From positions 1,488,001 through 1,552,000 of the forward strand of contig NZ_AP017313.1 in NCBI RefSeq assembly GCF_002355435.1: 64,000 bases of DNA, written 5' to 3'. The stretch's first letter is position 1; the number at the start of each line of letters is the position of its first letter. Position numbers and translations under genes: made by a program. This document shows positions 16,628 through 24,405 of this stretch, piece by piece. A model generated the notes under the pieces. It ran no database searches. It saw nothing but the letters and a program-made list of their open reading frames with translations, and had not been told where the DNA came from. The stretch comes from Mucilaginibacter gotjawali (lineage in GTDB: Bacteria; Bacteroidota; Bacteroidia; Sphingobacteriales; Sphingobacteriaceae).

Positions 16628-16996
16628 GGGTCTTATATTCTTTTGTTAAACTGAATGTTAAAAATACCGAACACCGTATATCCAATGCAGAATATTGAAG
16701 TTTTCTTTCAATATTCGACATTCAACATCATTATCCGATATTTAAATTCCTGTTTTCGACGGGGCACGGAAATCCCTGCAAGTTCCCCTATTAAACCGGT
16801 GCAGAAAATGATCAGCATCACATTTCTGCCTGCGCTAAACCGGTTGCCTGAACAATATGAACCAGGTGAATAAAGATGAATAAGGGTGAATACACCTGGG
16901 ACACCCCACAATATGCCCCGCCGGGCTGCAAAAGCCATTTTCGCGAAAATTTAATTGCAGCAATTCATCACAAATCCTGAATTGACAGACTACTCA
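16628..16996. other. 369-bp intergenic region, phrase repeats and a small hairpin
   Basis: Contains GAATATTGAA (16690-16699) with its complement TTCAATATTC (16707-16716), further ATTCGACATTCAACAT words to about 16745, and GATGAATAAGGGTGAA words near 16875. The frames across it have no recognisable protein. The promoters of the two flanking leftward genes must lie here or in the ends of the neighbours but were not identified. Confidence 0.5.
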
Positions 16997-17479
16997 CTAC
17001 TCGCCATACGGGTTATAATCATCTGCGGGGTACCAGGTGCCGGCAAACAATCGCGACTGCATGGCCACGGTGCAGCGCTGCACATGGTCCCAGTCGTAAA
17101 AGGAATGGGGCACTTCCGGGTGGCCCCAGTCGCCGCCCCAGATCAGCTGGTGGCTGTGCGCCAGCTGGCCCAGCACCGCGAAACTCCCGTCCCACGATGG
17201 CTCGCCGCCCACATTTTTTACAATATCGCAGGCCAGGCCGTAGTTATGCACCCCAACGGTGCGCAGCTGGGTTACCCCCTGGTCAAACAACTGCTGCTGG
17301 CGGGCCTGGCTGCGGAAAGTTTCAAAAACCATCAGCGCGAGGCCCTGCGCCGCCGCGGCGGCAATAATTTGCTGCACCAGCCCCCGGGTAACCGGCTCCA
17401 GTAAATTGATATCATTGATACATTCGGTCGAATTAAAACGGGGATCGTTTTTAATTACCTCTTCATAAAAGTTTGCCAT
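16997..17479 (-). CDS. M15-family peptidase (CwlK/endolysin-like)
   Basis: A 160-residue protein resembling the M15 D-Ala-D-Ala carboxypeptidase / L-Ala-D-Glu endopeptidase domain that cuts peptidoglycan stem peptides. It shows ETFRSQARQQQLFDQG near residue 50, the zinc-ligand segment VGVHNYGLACDI with His and Asp near residue 76, and a third-ligand region YDWDHVQ near residue 130. No signal peptide is apparent, so it could act through lysis or as a domesticated phage-type enzyme, though no other phage gene is present. The shadow frames on the plus strand are not coding. Confidence 0.75.
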   Translation of the reverse strand: MANFYEEVIKNDPRFNSTECINDINLLEPVTRGLVQQIIAAAAAQGLALMVFETFRSQARQQQLFDQGVTQLRTVGVHNYGLACDIVKNVGGEPSWDGSFAVLGQLAHSHQLIWGGDWGHPEVPHSFYDWDHVQRCTVAMQSRLFAGTWYPADDYNPYGE

Positions 17480-17696
17480 TGTTTTTAAGATTTAGGGGCC
17501 TGCAGATCAATCGCCGGAAACCTCTCCGGCAATTAAAATCTAAATTTCCGATTTATTTTGATGAAAAGAAAGCGTGTTTTTACGGTATTTCCCGCGGTAA
17601 ATCCCGCGAAAATGGGGTGGGGGAAGCAGTAAAATGAGGCTGGTTTTTGGCTAAAATATTCTCCCTTCAAACGCCCGGGGAAGAATATAAAGAAAA

Positions 17697-17984
17697 TTAA
17701 AATTTAAGCGGCGATCTGCTGGTATGCCGTAAACGGACGATGCGGATTTCGTTTGGCATAATCCGGTACGAGACACGGTAATGGTGTTTTTCAAAAGCGC
17801 GCCAGGTACCGTCGTTATCTTTTTTAAATTTATCGGGAGGGTATTTCGTAGGATAATTACATAATTCTATGGTCAAATCAATCAGCTCATCCCTCAGCAT
17901 TTCTGCATTTTGCACCGAATCCAATTTGATATATAAATAAGCTTTCGGCAACTCAATTCTTGCCCTTTTGCTCCAAACTGTTAC
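17697..17984 (-). pseudogene. RelE/ParE-family toxin with apparently lost start codon
   Basis: Toxin of the RelE/ParE fold: AYLYIKLDSVQNAEMLRDEL near the N-terminus and YRVSYRI..NEIRIVRLRHTS at the C-terminal beta-sheet. The expected first strand (TVWSKRARIEL) is encoded in frame upstream of the first usable start, TTG at 17951. Where an ATG would be expected, at the antitoxin stop, the sequence reads GGGTAACAG, so the codon is GTA. A related module at 21438 has an ATGA overlap at the same place. The toxin may therefore be inactive, be started at TTG without its first strand, or use a non-standard start. Confidence 0.7.
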
Positions 17985-18196
17985 CCTTTGCCGGCTTCAA
18001 TTCTCAAATCGGCGGCGGTTTTATAGTCGCCGCGCTCAATTTCAGCATCCCCGGCCAAAAGGTCTTCGTTGTACTGTTCCAGTGTCTGGGCTTTTTCAAG
18101 TTCCTGGTAATCAATTCCCATTAGCTTTAAAGTACTCAACAACCACGCTTTCTTGCCGGCATCTTTAATATTGTCAAAATCTATGATCAGGTCCAT
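17981..18196 (-). CDS. Putative antitoxin of RelE/ParE module
   Basis: A 71-residue protein, MDLIIDFDNIKDAGKKAWLL at the start and EDLLAGDAEIERGDYKTAAD later, of a type commonly found directly upstream of RelE/ParE toxins in Bacteroidota. No DNA-binding motif is obvious. Its stop codon overlaps the expected toxin start. It lies at the edge of an AT-rich accessory patch. Confidence 0.7.
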   Translation of the reverse strand: MDLIIDFDNIKDAGKKAWLLSTLKLMGIDYQELEKAQTLEQYNEDLLAGDAEIERGDYKTAADLRIEAGKG

Positions 18197-18222
18197 ACTT
18201 ACCGGTTTTATATCTATCTACA

Positions 18223-18230
18223 CAAAGTTA
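18223..18230 (-). promoter_or_regulatory. -7 element (TAACTTTG) of the toxin-antitoxin module
   Basis: On the minus strand TAACTTTG fits TAnnTTTG and lies 26 nt before the antitoxin ATG. A TTG at 18251-18253 lies 20 nt upstream of it, close to the standard -33 spacing. Confidence 0.5.
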
Positions 18231-18357
18231 TTTAAATATCGCAAATTTTACAATGGGCGTTGATCACCTGGCACAGCCGAACTTTCACTGAAAAAAACCG
18301 GGAGTCGGAGACTCCGGGCATAGTTAATCCGAAGTGGAACACTTCGGACAGCGGGGA

Positions 18358-20031
18358 CTAATTTTGTTCTTCAATAGTAAGCCCTGAAACTTGAATGTGC
18401 TGATTATTTTCAACAACAAAGCCTGTGTAATTGCCTTCTTTTTCGAAATTGTCAATGCTGTTAACTAACGTATCATTAATATAAAATTGGCAAACTTGAT
18501 TCCCCTGGTACCATATTCTCAATTTGTTTATTTGACCATTTGTTTTTAGAATTTTGTCGCTCGCCGTCCAAGGCAATATTGTATAAAATTGGCTATCCAA
18601 AAATCGACAAACACGATAGTAACCTTCGGCTGAAATTTCGAAAAGATATAAGTTACCACTGTCCTTATATGAAAACGTTAGACCATAGCCGTTATTTGCA
18701 ACTCCCGAAAAATGACTTATTAAGGCCGTTATCCGATAATCGCCATCTGAATTAATACTGGTGGGTATAACGGGTTCAAACATCCCTTGGCCCAAACTCT
18801 CCATTTCGTATTTATTATTTCTAAAATAAAAATTGTAGTTATAGCCTCTCTGAACCGGCCATCGGCTGGCGTTATCCACAAAGCTATCCGAGAAAGAGAC
18901 TTTAAAAGTTTTATTGTCAGCAGTAGTATTGGCGGGGGGATTATTGTCTTTATCGTTTGCTTGAGGTTCGTTAGGCGTTGTTTGAAAAAACCTTGCAAAC
19001 ATGGGATAATAGGTATTATATGCCGCTTGTGTTTTGTATTTAAAGCCTTTGACATGATGAATGTTTTCTTTTTGGCTTTGTACCTCTAAATAAGCACGTT
19101 CATAAGAATTATCTTTTGCCTTAATATCGTACCGCACTATTTCACCACCCCTCCCTACATTAGTAGATACAAGTGTTTCAGTTTTTGCATCAATGGCAAT
19201 ATCACTCGCTACATTTCCCCAAGGCGAAAGGAATATATAAAACTCCGCATCGCCATCAGGAGAAGTAAAAAAGAAACTTTGAGCAGCTTTGGTTGTAATT
19301 GATCTTATCGAAGGTCGAGCGATAAAATTGGATGGAAGTGTCACAGTGAAACCGTTGCCTACAAAATGCCCATCAGTGAACGGTAAAACAAACGTGTTAG
19401 TAGTTAAATTTGGTTTTAGAATGGGGTTACTGTTATCGGCCTGATTTGGCGCTTTTCCATTTTGACATCCAGCATCATAAAAGCCAATTGAGAAAGCCTC
19501 AATTCTATCCTTCCTTGCTGGGTATATCCCTTTACTATAAGAAGGACACTCTGTTATATACAATTGTTTAGCATCTTCCAACTTAAGACCAAGCTTGCAT
19601 ATTACACTTCCTGCAAACTTGTCGGCATCTAATTCGTCAATTGTTCTTTTGGAATCCTTTGTAAACAGATTATTATTTAAATGGTGTGCTATTTCATGGG
19701 CCAATATGGCGATTTTATATGTTTCATTATTTAAAGACCCAAAAAAATCCTGATTATAATAAATTATGCGATTATTATCAGCATCAATAACCGCGCATGC
19801 TGTAGCTGTGAGACTGGAACGCTGAATAGTAAAGTTTTTACTTATTCCAGACACGTCGCAAATTCTTTTCACATACTCAAGCGCTTGGTTATCAGCGTCC
19901 CATGCGTATCCTTCCGATGTTGTATCTTGCTTACTAAACCCGCAGCTTCTATTTATAGAAGCTTTATATTGAGCAAATCCACATAGTTGAAACAACAATA
20001 GTATCATCGTCATAAAAAAGACCTTCTTCAT
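18358..20031 (-). CDS. Secreted HExxH metalloprotease with C-terminal beta-sandwich-like domain
   Basis: A 557-residue exported protein with a signal peptide (residues 1-21, ending CGFA-Q). Residues about 60-175 form a zinc-peptidase-like domain with AILAHEIAHHLNN (HExxH near residue 111) and a downstream DELDADKFAG segment like the third-ligand Glu region of M48-type peptidases. Residues about 210-350 are of unknown fold. From about 373 a region (FKVSFSDSFVDNASRWPV ... GLTFSYKDSGNLYLFEIS) resembles LamG/concanavalin-like sandwich domains. It is the last gene of a tight operon with two small envelope proteins (gaps of 7 and 8 bp). Substrate unknown. Confidence 0.7.
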   Translation of the reverse strand: MKKVFFMTMILLLFQLCGFAQYKASINRSCGFSKQDTTSEGYAWDADNQALEYVKRICDVSGISKNFTIQRSSLTATACAVIDADNNRIIYYNQDFFGSLNNETYKIAILAHEIAHHLNNNLFTKDSKRTIDELDADKFAGSVICKLGLKLEDAKQLYITECPSYSKGIYPARKDRIEAFSIGFYDAGCQNGKAPNQADNSNPILKPNLTTNTFVLPFTDGHFVGNGFTVTLPSNFIARPSIRSITTKAAQSFFFTSPDGDAEFYIFLSPWGNVASDIAIDAKTETLVSTNVGRGGEIVRYDIKAKDNSYERAYLEVQSQKENIHHVKGFKYKTQAAYNTYYPMFARFFQTTPNEPQANDKDNNPPANTTADNKTFKVSFSDSFVDNASRWPVQRGYNYNFYFRNNKYEMESLGQGMFEPVIPTSINSDGDYRITALISHFSGVANNGYGLTFSYKDSGNLYLFEISAEGYYRVCRFLDSQFYTILPWTASDKILKTNGQINKLRIWYQGNQVCQFYINDTLVNSIDNFEKEGNYTGFVVENNQHIQVSGLTIEEQN

Positions 20032-20039
20032 TTCTTATA

Positions 20040-20423
20040 TCAATTAATTATAACATTCTGAATTATTATTTTCTGACTTCGAGCTTTAAATGTGGAATCA
20101 ATCTGGGTTTCAGAAAAACCTCTTATCTTTTTTACATCTAATAATGAATAATTTTGCAATAAATACTCTTCAATCTGATCTATTTGATTGTTTAATTTAG
20201 CTAAACAATCAGTATTTTCATTTGATTTCAGTCTCTGAAGATTGGTATACTTAAATATTATTAAATATTTATAGGCAAGTATGTAATTTTTGTCATTAAC
20301 AGCTTGCCTTGCCATGTTTAAGCCCCCATAATCAATATACGGCTTATTTTGACTATACCCATTGTTATAATTGAGCAGTAGAATTAATGCAAAAAAGAAT
20401 AGGCGTAAAGGAAACTTTTTCAT
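20040..20423 (-). CDS. Small exported protein of unknown function
   Basis: A 127-residue protein with an N-terminal signal (MKKFPLRLFFFALILLLNYN). The mature part contains YGGLNMARQAVNDKNYILAY followed by KYLIIFKYTNLQ, which resembles a single TPR-like helical pair, and no other recognisable motif. It is the middle gene of a three-gene operon, 7 bp after the membrane protein gene and 8 bp before the metalloprotease gene. Low GC compared with the flanking housekeeping genes. Confidence 0.6.
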   Translation of the reverse strand: MKKFPLRLFFFALILLLNYNNGYSQNKPYIDYGGLNMARQAVNDKNYILAYKYLIIFKYTNLQRLKSNENTDCLAKLNNQIDQIEEYLLQNYSLLDVKKIRGFSETQIDSTFKARSQKIIIQNVIIN

Positions 20424-20430
20424 GATTTTC

Positions 20431-20748
20431 CTATTTTAATGTTATTGAATCATCAAGTTTTGGTGAGGGTAAGTTATATTTTGGAATTGTTGTACGCAGA
20501 GGAAAACCGTGAATGTTTTCGTCAGAACTTAGTCCCTTTATAATTGTGCAACAAATAATAATCGTACCCAAAACCACAAAATAAGTTCCAGGCAGGGCTT
20601 TTTTTATTATTAGCTTATTATTTTTAAAAGTCGCCTCCAGATCACCACTTTGAATAAAAACTCCTTTTACAAAAAGCTTGTATCCTAGAAATATTATAGC
20701 GAGGCCTACTAATAAACAGGTTATTTTATAATAAAATACAAATTCCAT
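20431..20748 (-). CDS. Small membrane protein of unknown function
   Basis: A 105-residue protein from ATG 20748 (MEFVFYYKITCLLVGLAIIF). Two hydrophobic segments, near residues 5-27 and 55-75, bracket a basic loop (VFIQSGDLEATFKNNKLIIK). The C-terminal tail is short and polar. It is the first gene of the operon with the small exported protein and the HExxH protease. An earlier start at 20781 is possible but adds a sequence with no supporting signal. Function unknown. Confidence 0.55.
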   Translation of the reverse strand: MEFVFYYKITCLLVGLAIIFLGYKLFVKGVFIQSGDLEATFKNNKLIIKKALPGTYFVVLGTIIICCTIIKGLSSDENIHGFPLRTTIPKYNLPSPKLDDSITLK

Positions 20749-21315
20749 ATGGGGGGCGTTAAGACTCGGTTTAGAAAGCAATAATGATTTAGAATAATAA
20801 TAAAGTTAAATATTATAAAATTAAAAATCAACTCCTTATATAATATTTTCTATACCGTAGTTTGCCCTCGCCCGGTGAAGCGTGTCGCTTCTCCCAACCT
20901 GGCGGGTATGCCGGGCAAATGCCATGAGGGCTGCGTGCCCCGCTGACAGGTAAACACTTTAACCGGTTGGAGGTATTCTGAGCGATATCATCGGGCACCT
21001 ATTTTTAACCCATGAATAGGCAATGGTTGATTACCTGGCAGCGGCACACGAGTAGGCCACATCTTTGGGCTCGCGTTCCCATATCGTCATGAAATATGAA
21101 TAAATTGATTATCAGCAAATTACATGGGTATTGTCAAAAAAACAAATTTGCTATTAATTGATTATCAGCTACTTAGAGAAATTCCGAATTTTATGGAAAA
21201 AGCAAAATCGCTGATAATGAGCGTGTTTCACGATGTTCCGCGTGTTCCGTGCGCAAAAATGGAACGCTGGAACGCACTGTATCGTCCTGAAAAAAGTTTA
21301 TACTTGGTCTTCGAG
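20749..21315. other. 567-bp region without a credible gene in the accessory patch
   Basis: Contains AT-rich DNA upstream of the three-gene operon (20780-20850), a GC-rich block (about 20860-20960, GCCCGGTGAAGCGTG...), the direct repeat ATTGATTATCAGC at about 21101 and 21156, and GTTCCGCGTGTTCCGTGCGC with a nearby GGAACGCTGGAACGC. A plus-strand frame at 21124-21375 overlaps the antisense of a toxin remnant and has no recognisable protein features. The sequence after the toxin remnant stop may be decayed toxin coding sequence. Confidence 0.4.
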
Positions 21316-21438
21316 CTATTCGTTTACTCTTTTTTTAAAATTTGTAATTTCCTTTTCGGTCCAATGTATGTTTAAGTATTCTATTCTTTTTTCGAAACTC
21401 ACTAATGATTTGGGTGACCATATGATAGAATAGCTCAT
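21316..21438 (-). pseudogene. Truncated RelE/ParE-family toxin
   Basis: Forty residues beginning MSYSIIWSPKSLVSFEKRIE and ending NFKKRVNE before an in-frame TAG. This is the typical N-terminal strand and first helix of a RelE/ParE toxin; the remaining half with the catalytic or binding sheet is missing. The ATG overlaps the antitoxin stop (ATGA). It is below the size of a working toxin, so the module is decayed. Confidence 0.75.
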
Positions 21439-21656
21439 AAACCAAGCCTTTTCACTGCCTCCTCGTGTGGTATGCCCTCACCTCTGTCTAATTGCTCAAT
21501 AGCAGTAAACACATCTTGCTGCTGTTCCCCAGTTAAATCATCAAACCAGTCATGGTCAGCTTTTTTAAGTATTTTTTTTACTTTTTTGATAAGGCTGATG
21601 TCCTCAATATCCAATATGGCCTGTACCAAATTTAATTTTTCTGCCTGTAAATCCAT
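21435..21656 (-). CDS. Antitoxin-like protein of a decayed module
   Basis: A 73-residue protein, starting MDLQAEKLNLVQAILDIEDI with WFDDLTGEQQQDV later, resembling the short helical antitoxins that precede RelE/ParE toxins in Bacteroidota. Its stop overlaps the ATG of the truncated toxin by ATGA. It appears intact while its toxin is broken. It lies immediately downstream of thrC in the same direction (32 bp), so it might be transcribed from the thr operon. Confidence 0.7.
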   Translation of the reverse strand: MDLQAEKLNLVQAILDIEDISLIKKVKKILKKADHDWFDDLTGEQQQDVFTAIEQLDRGEGIPHEEAVKRLGL

Positions 21657-21688
21657 GATGCCTTGTTTAATAACACTAAGTTACGATG

Positions 21689-22999
21689 TTAATCATTCTT
21701 CAACAAATAATCCTTAAACCCTGCAAAGTCTTTACCCAAGGCAGTAGCATGTTTTTGTTTTTTGCTGAGGCCGGCAACCTGTTCGGGCACATCCACCTTG
21801 CCGCCAATACTCTCCGGAAAAACATCCGGGAATTTGCAGGGGTGCGCGGTGGATAAAAATATGCCGGCGGTATCCCTTTTGTAGTTGTCCTGCTGCCAGT
21901 CGCGCAGGGCTTGCCAGGCGATGGCGGTATGCGGGCAGGCCACGTAGTTATAGTTATCAAAAATAAACTTAATGGCTTCCAGCGTTTGTTCATCGGTATA
22001 GCTATAGCCGGTCACCTGTGTTTTTAGCGCTTCGGCATCTTCCTTAAACAGATCGGCGATACGTACCCAGTTGCTCGGGTCGCCTACATCCATGGCATTG
22101 CTCAGGGTAGCTACGGATGGTTTGGGTTGGTATACGCCTGTCTTTAAAAACTCCGGGACGGTATCATTCACATTGGTAGCCGCAATAAAATGCGAAACGG
22201 GCAGGCCCATCTTCCAGGCCAGTAAACCTGCGCCAATATTGCCAAAGTTACCGCTCGGTACCGAAAATACTACTTTGTTAATGTCGCGTTTCAGCAACTG
22301 CGCGTAGGCATTAAAATAATAAAACGTTTGCGGGATGAGGCGGGAAATATTGATGGAGTTAGCCGATGTCAGCCTGAATTTTTCATTCAGTTCCTTGTCG
22401 GTAAAGGCCTGTTTCACTAATGCCTGGCAATCATCAAACGTGCCGTCAACCTCCACGGCCCGGATATTTTGCCCGTTGGTGGTGAGTTGCAGTTCCTGGA
22501 TATCGCTCACCTTGCCTTTAGGGTACAGGATGGTAACGCGGGTATTGGGTACGCCTAAAAAGCCCAGCGCCACGGCGCCGCCGGTATCGCCGGAGGTGGC
22601 TACCAAAACATCCAGTTGTTTTTCGCCTTTCTCTAAAAAGTAGCTCATCACCCGGCTCATAAACCTTGCGCCGAAGTCCTTAAACGCCAGCGACGGCCCG
22701 TGCCAAAGCTCCAATACAAAAACATTTTCTTCCAGCTTAACGGCAGGCGCCAAAAAGCTGATGGCATCGGCAATGATCTCCTTCAGGTCGTCCGCGGGGA
22801 TATCATCACCAATAAGCTTTTGCGCCACGTGGAAAGCGATCTCCGGCAGGGTATACTCATCCAGGTGATTTAAAAAATTATCCTCCAGCCGCGGTATATT
22901 CACCGGCATGTACAGGCCCTTGTCCTGCGGCATGCTGTTAAAAACGGCTTCTTTAAAGCTTACCCGTGTGGCTGGGTTTTTGGTACTGTATAGTTTCAA
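21689..22999 (-). CDS. thrC: Threonine synthase
   Basis: A 436-residue PLP enzyme that makes threonine from O-phosphohomoserine. The N-terminal region has YSTKNPATRVSFKEAVFNSM. The PLP lysine is in HGPSLAFKDFGARFM near residue 113, and the phosphate-binding loop is VATSGDTGGAVALGF near 143. SVPSGNFGNIGAG near 244 is a further cofactor-site segment. The length and N-terminus match the E. coli/Bacteroidota type more than the short Bacillus type. It is the last gene of thrA-thrB-thrC; the gap to thrB (164 bp) is filled with TTTACGAATTACGATTTACG and AATTTTTAGAATT phrases. Confidence 0.95.
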   Translation of the reverse strand: MKLYSTKNPATRVSFKEAVFNSMPQDKGLYMPVNIPRLEDNFLNHLDEYTLPEIAFHVAQKLIGDDIPADDLKEIIADAISFLAPAVKLEENVFVLELWHGPSLAFKDFGARFMSRVMSYFLEKGEKQLDVLVATSGDTGGAVALGFLGVPNTRVTILYPKGKVSDIQELQLTTNGQNIRAVEVDGTFDDCQALVKQAFTDKELNEKFRLTSANSINISRLIPQTFYYFNAYAQLLKRDINKVVFSVPSGNFGNIGAGLLAWKMGLPVSHFIAATNVNDTVPEFLKTGVYQPKPSVATLSNAMDVGDPSNWVRIADLFKEDAEALKTQVTGYSYTDEQTLEAIKFIFDNYNYVACPHTAIAWQALRDWQQDNYKRDTAGIFLSTAHPCKFPDVFPESIGGKVDVPEQVAGLSKKQKHATALGKDFAGFKDYLLKND

Positions 23000-23163
23000 T
23001 TTGATTTACGAATTACGATTTACGATTTCGGATTTATTTTTTTTTATTTTTTCTGTCGGAACTCGAATTTTTAGAATTAATGAATTTTTAGAATTGATTT
23101 CAAATCCATTTTCAATTTAAAATTCCATTAATTCGCTAATTCCAAAAATTCGAGTTCAGACAA
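23000..23163. repeat. Phrase repeats between thrB and thrC
   Basis: Beside the thrC start lie TACGAATTACGATTTACGA words (23005-23030). GAACTCGAATTTTTAGAATT (about 23058) and its complement AATTCCAAAAATTCGAGTTC (about 23138) form an inverted pair around an AT-rich centre. Nothing gene-like is present. Confidence 0.75.
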
Positions 23164-24168
23164 TCATCCAATCACCCTCGGCCCTTTATCATTAATGGTG
23201 GATACATAAATGTTCGAACCTATCTTAATGCCTGTTAAATGCTGCTGCAGTTTTTGGGTGATGCGGTGAGCGGTGTCTTCATCCCTGGTAAAGGCAAAAA
23301 CGGACGGCCCGGAGCCGGAAATGCCAAAGCTTACCGCGCCCATTTCCATGGCCATTTCCCGCATTTTATAAAAATCAGGGATCAGCATGGAGCGTACGGG
23401 CTCCACCAAAATATCTTTCATGCTGCGGCCAATCAGGTCGATGTCATTTAAAAACAAACCGCTTACCAGGCCGGCAATATTGCCCCACTGGGTAACAGCA
23501 TCTTTCATCTGGATATTTTTGCGGATGATTTGCCGGGCCTCCCTTGTGGGTACGTCCACATCCGGGAAAATGATAGCGCAGTACAAACCCTCCGGATGCG
23601 GCAACCGAACCACATCCAGCGGCTCGTAACTCCGTATCAATACAAAACCACCCATCAAAGCGGGCGCCACGTTATCAGCATGACCATGACCACAAGCCAT
23701 TTCCTCACCTTTCATGGCAAAGGGCAACAGGCCGGCCACATCGCTTTCATCACCCAATAAAGTCTTGATGGCGTATAGCCCGGCCACGGTACTTGCAGAG
23801 CTCGAGCCCAGGCCGCTGCCTATCGGCATTTTTTTGTGCAGCTCGATATCCAAACCAATATCGGTACGCCCGATACTTTTTAAATAATGCTGCACGCTAA
23901 CGCTTACCGTATTTTTAGCAGGATCCATCGGCAGGCGGCCATTGTCGCCGGTGATTTTGCTGATGGTGATACCCGGTTTACCGGTCATGCGCATTACCAC
24001 CTCGTCGCCGGGCTCATTCACTGCAAAACCCAAAACATCAAAGCCACAAACCACATTGGCGACAGTTGCAGGGGCAAAAACCTGAATGTCCGCTCCTACA
24101 GCCCCCCGACCCCCTAAAGGGGGAGGAATAGCGGCGGTTTTATTTAAATCTTGTATTTTATCTTCCAT
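23164..24168 (-). CDS. thrB: Homoserine kinase
   Basis: A 334-residue GHMP kinase that phosphorylates homoserine. The core starts at residue 28 with DIQVFAPATVANVVCGFDVL. The ATP-binding GHMP motif is KKMPIGSGLGSSSASTVAG near residue 106, and GAVSFGISGSGPSVFAF near 280 is the C-terminal glycine-rich motif. The first 26 residues, including AAIPPPLGGRGAVGA, are unusual: they are encoded by a CCCCCTAAAGGGGGAGG-type dispersed repeat, and no alternative start lies between it and the conserved core. It follows thrA after a 237-bp gap containing a 40-bp-arm inverted repeat. Confidence 0.93.
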   Translation of the reverse strand: MEDKIQDLNKTAAIPPPLGGRGAVGADIQVFAPATVANVVCGFDVLGFAVNEPGDEVVMRMTGKPGITISKITGDNGRLPMDPAKNTVSVSVQHYLKSIGRTDIGLDIELHKKMPIGSGLGSSSASTVAGLYAIKTLLGDESDVAGLLPFAMKGEEMACGHGHADNVAPALMGGFVLIRSYEPLDVVRLPHPEGLYCAIIFPDVDVPTREARQIIRKNIQMKDAVTQWGNIAGLVSGLFLNDIDLIGRSMKDILVEPVRSMLIPDFYKMREMAMEMGAVSFGISGSGPSVFAFTRDEDTAHRITQKLQQHLTGIKIGSNIYVSTINDKGPRVIG

Positions 24169-24242
24169 TGTTTTAAAAACCGGCCATACGGCTGGTTATA
24201 TTTTTAAAGTTTTTTTCCTGGCCCTCTTTACCGCTTGCGGAA

Positions 24243-24358
24243 GAGAGGGCTGACGAGCGTAGCGATGTCTGGGTGAGTAGACTCGCAGCAATGCACTTGT
24301 GGTAATGTCGCTCGTATAGTTTACTCACCCGGTCGTTGCTACGCTCGACCACCCTCTC
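24243..24358. repeat. 116-bp inverted repeat between thrA and thrB
   Basis: Arms 24243-24282 (GAGAGGGCTGACGAGCGTAG...GGGTGAGTAGAC) and 24318-24358 (GTTTACTCACCC...CTACGCTCGACCACCCTCTC) pair over about 40 bp with a few mismatches. It could form a strong mRNA hairpin within the thr transcript. Confidence 0.8.
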
Positions 24359-24405
24359 TTTTGCAGGCAAAAAAGAGGGATAAAGCTATTTATTATTTTT
24401 TTTCT

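Noticed and set aside
21124-21375. 83-residue plus-strand frame
   Set aside because: It overlaps the antisense of a toxin remnant, has no motif and no -7 element.
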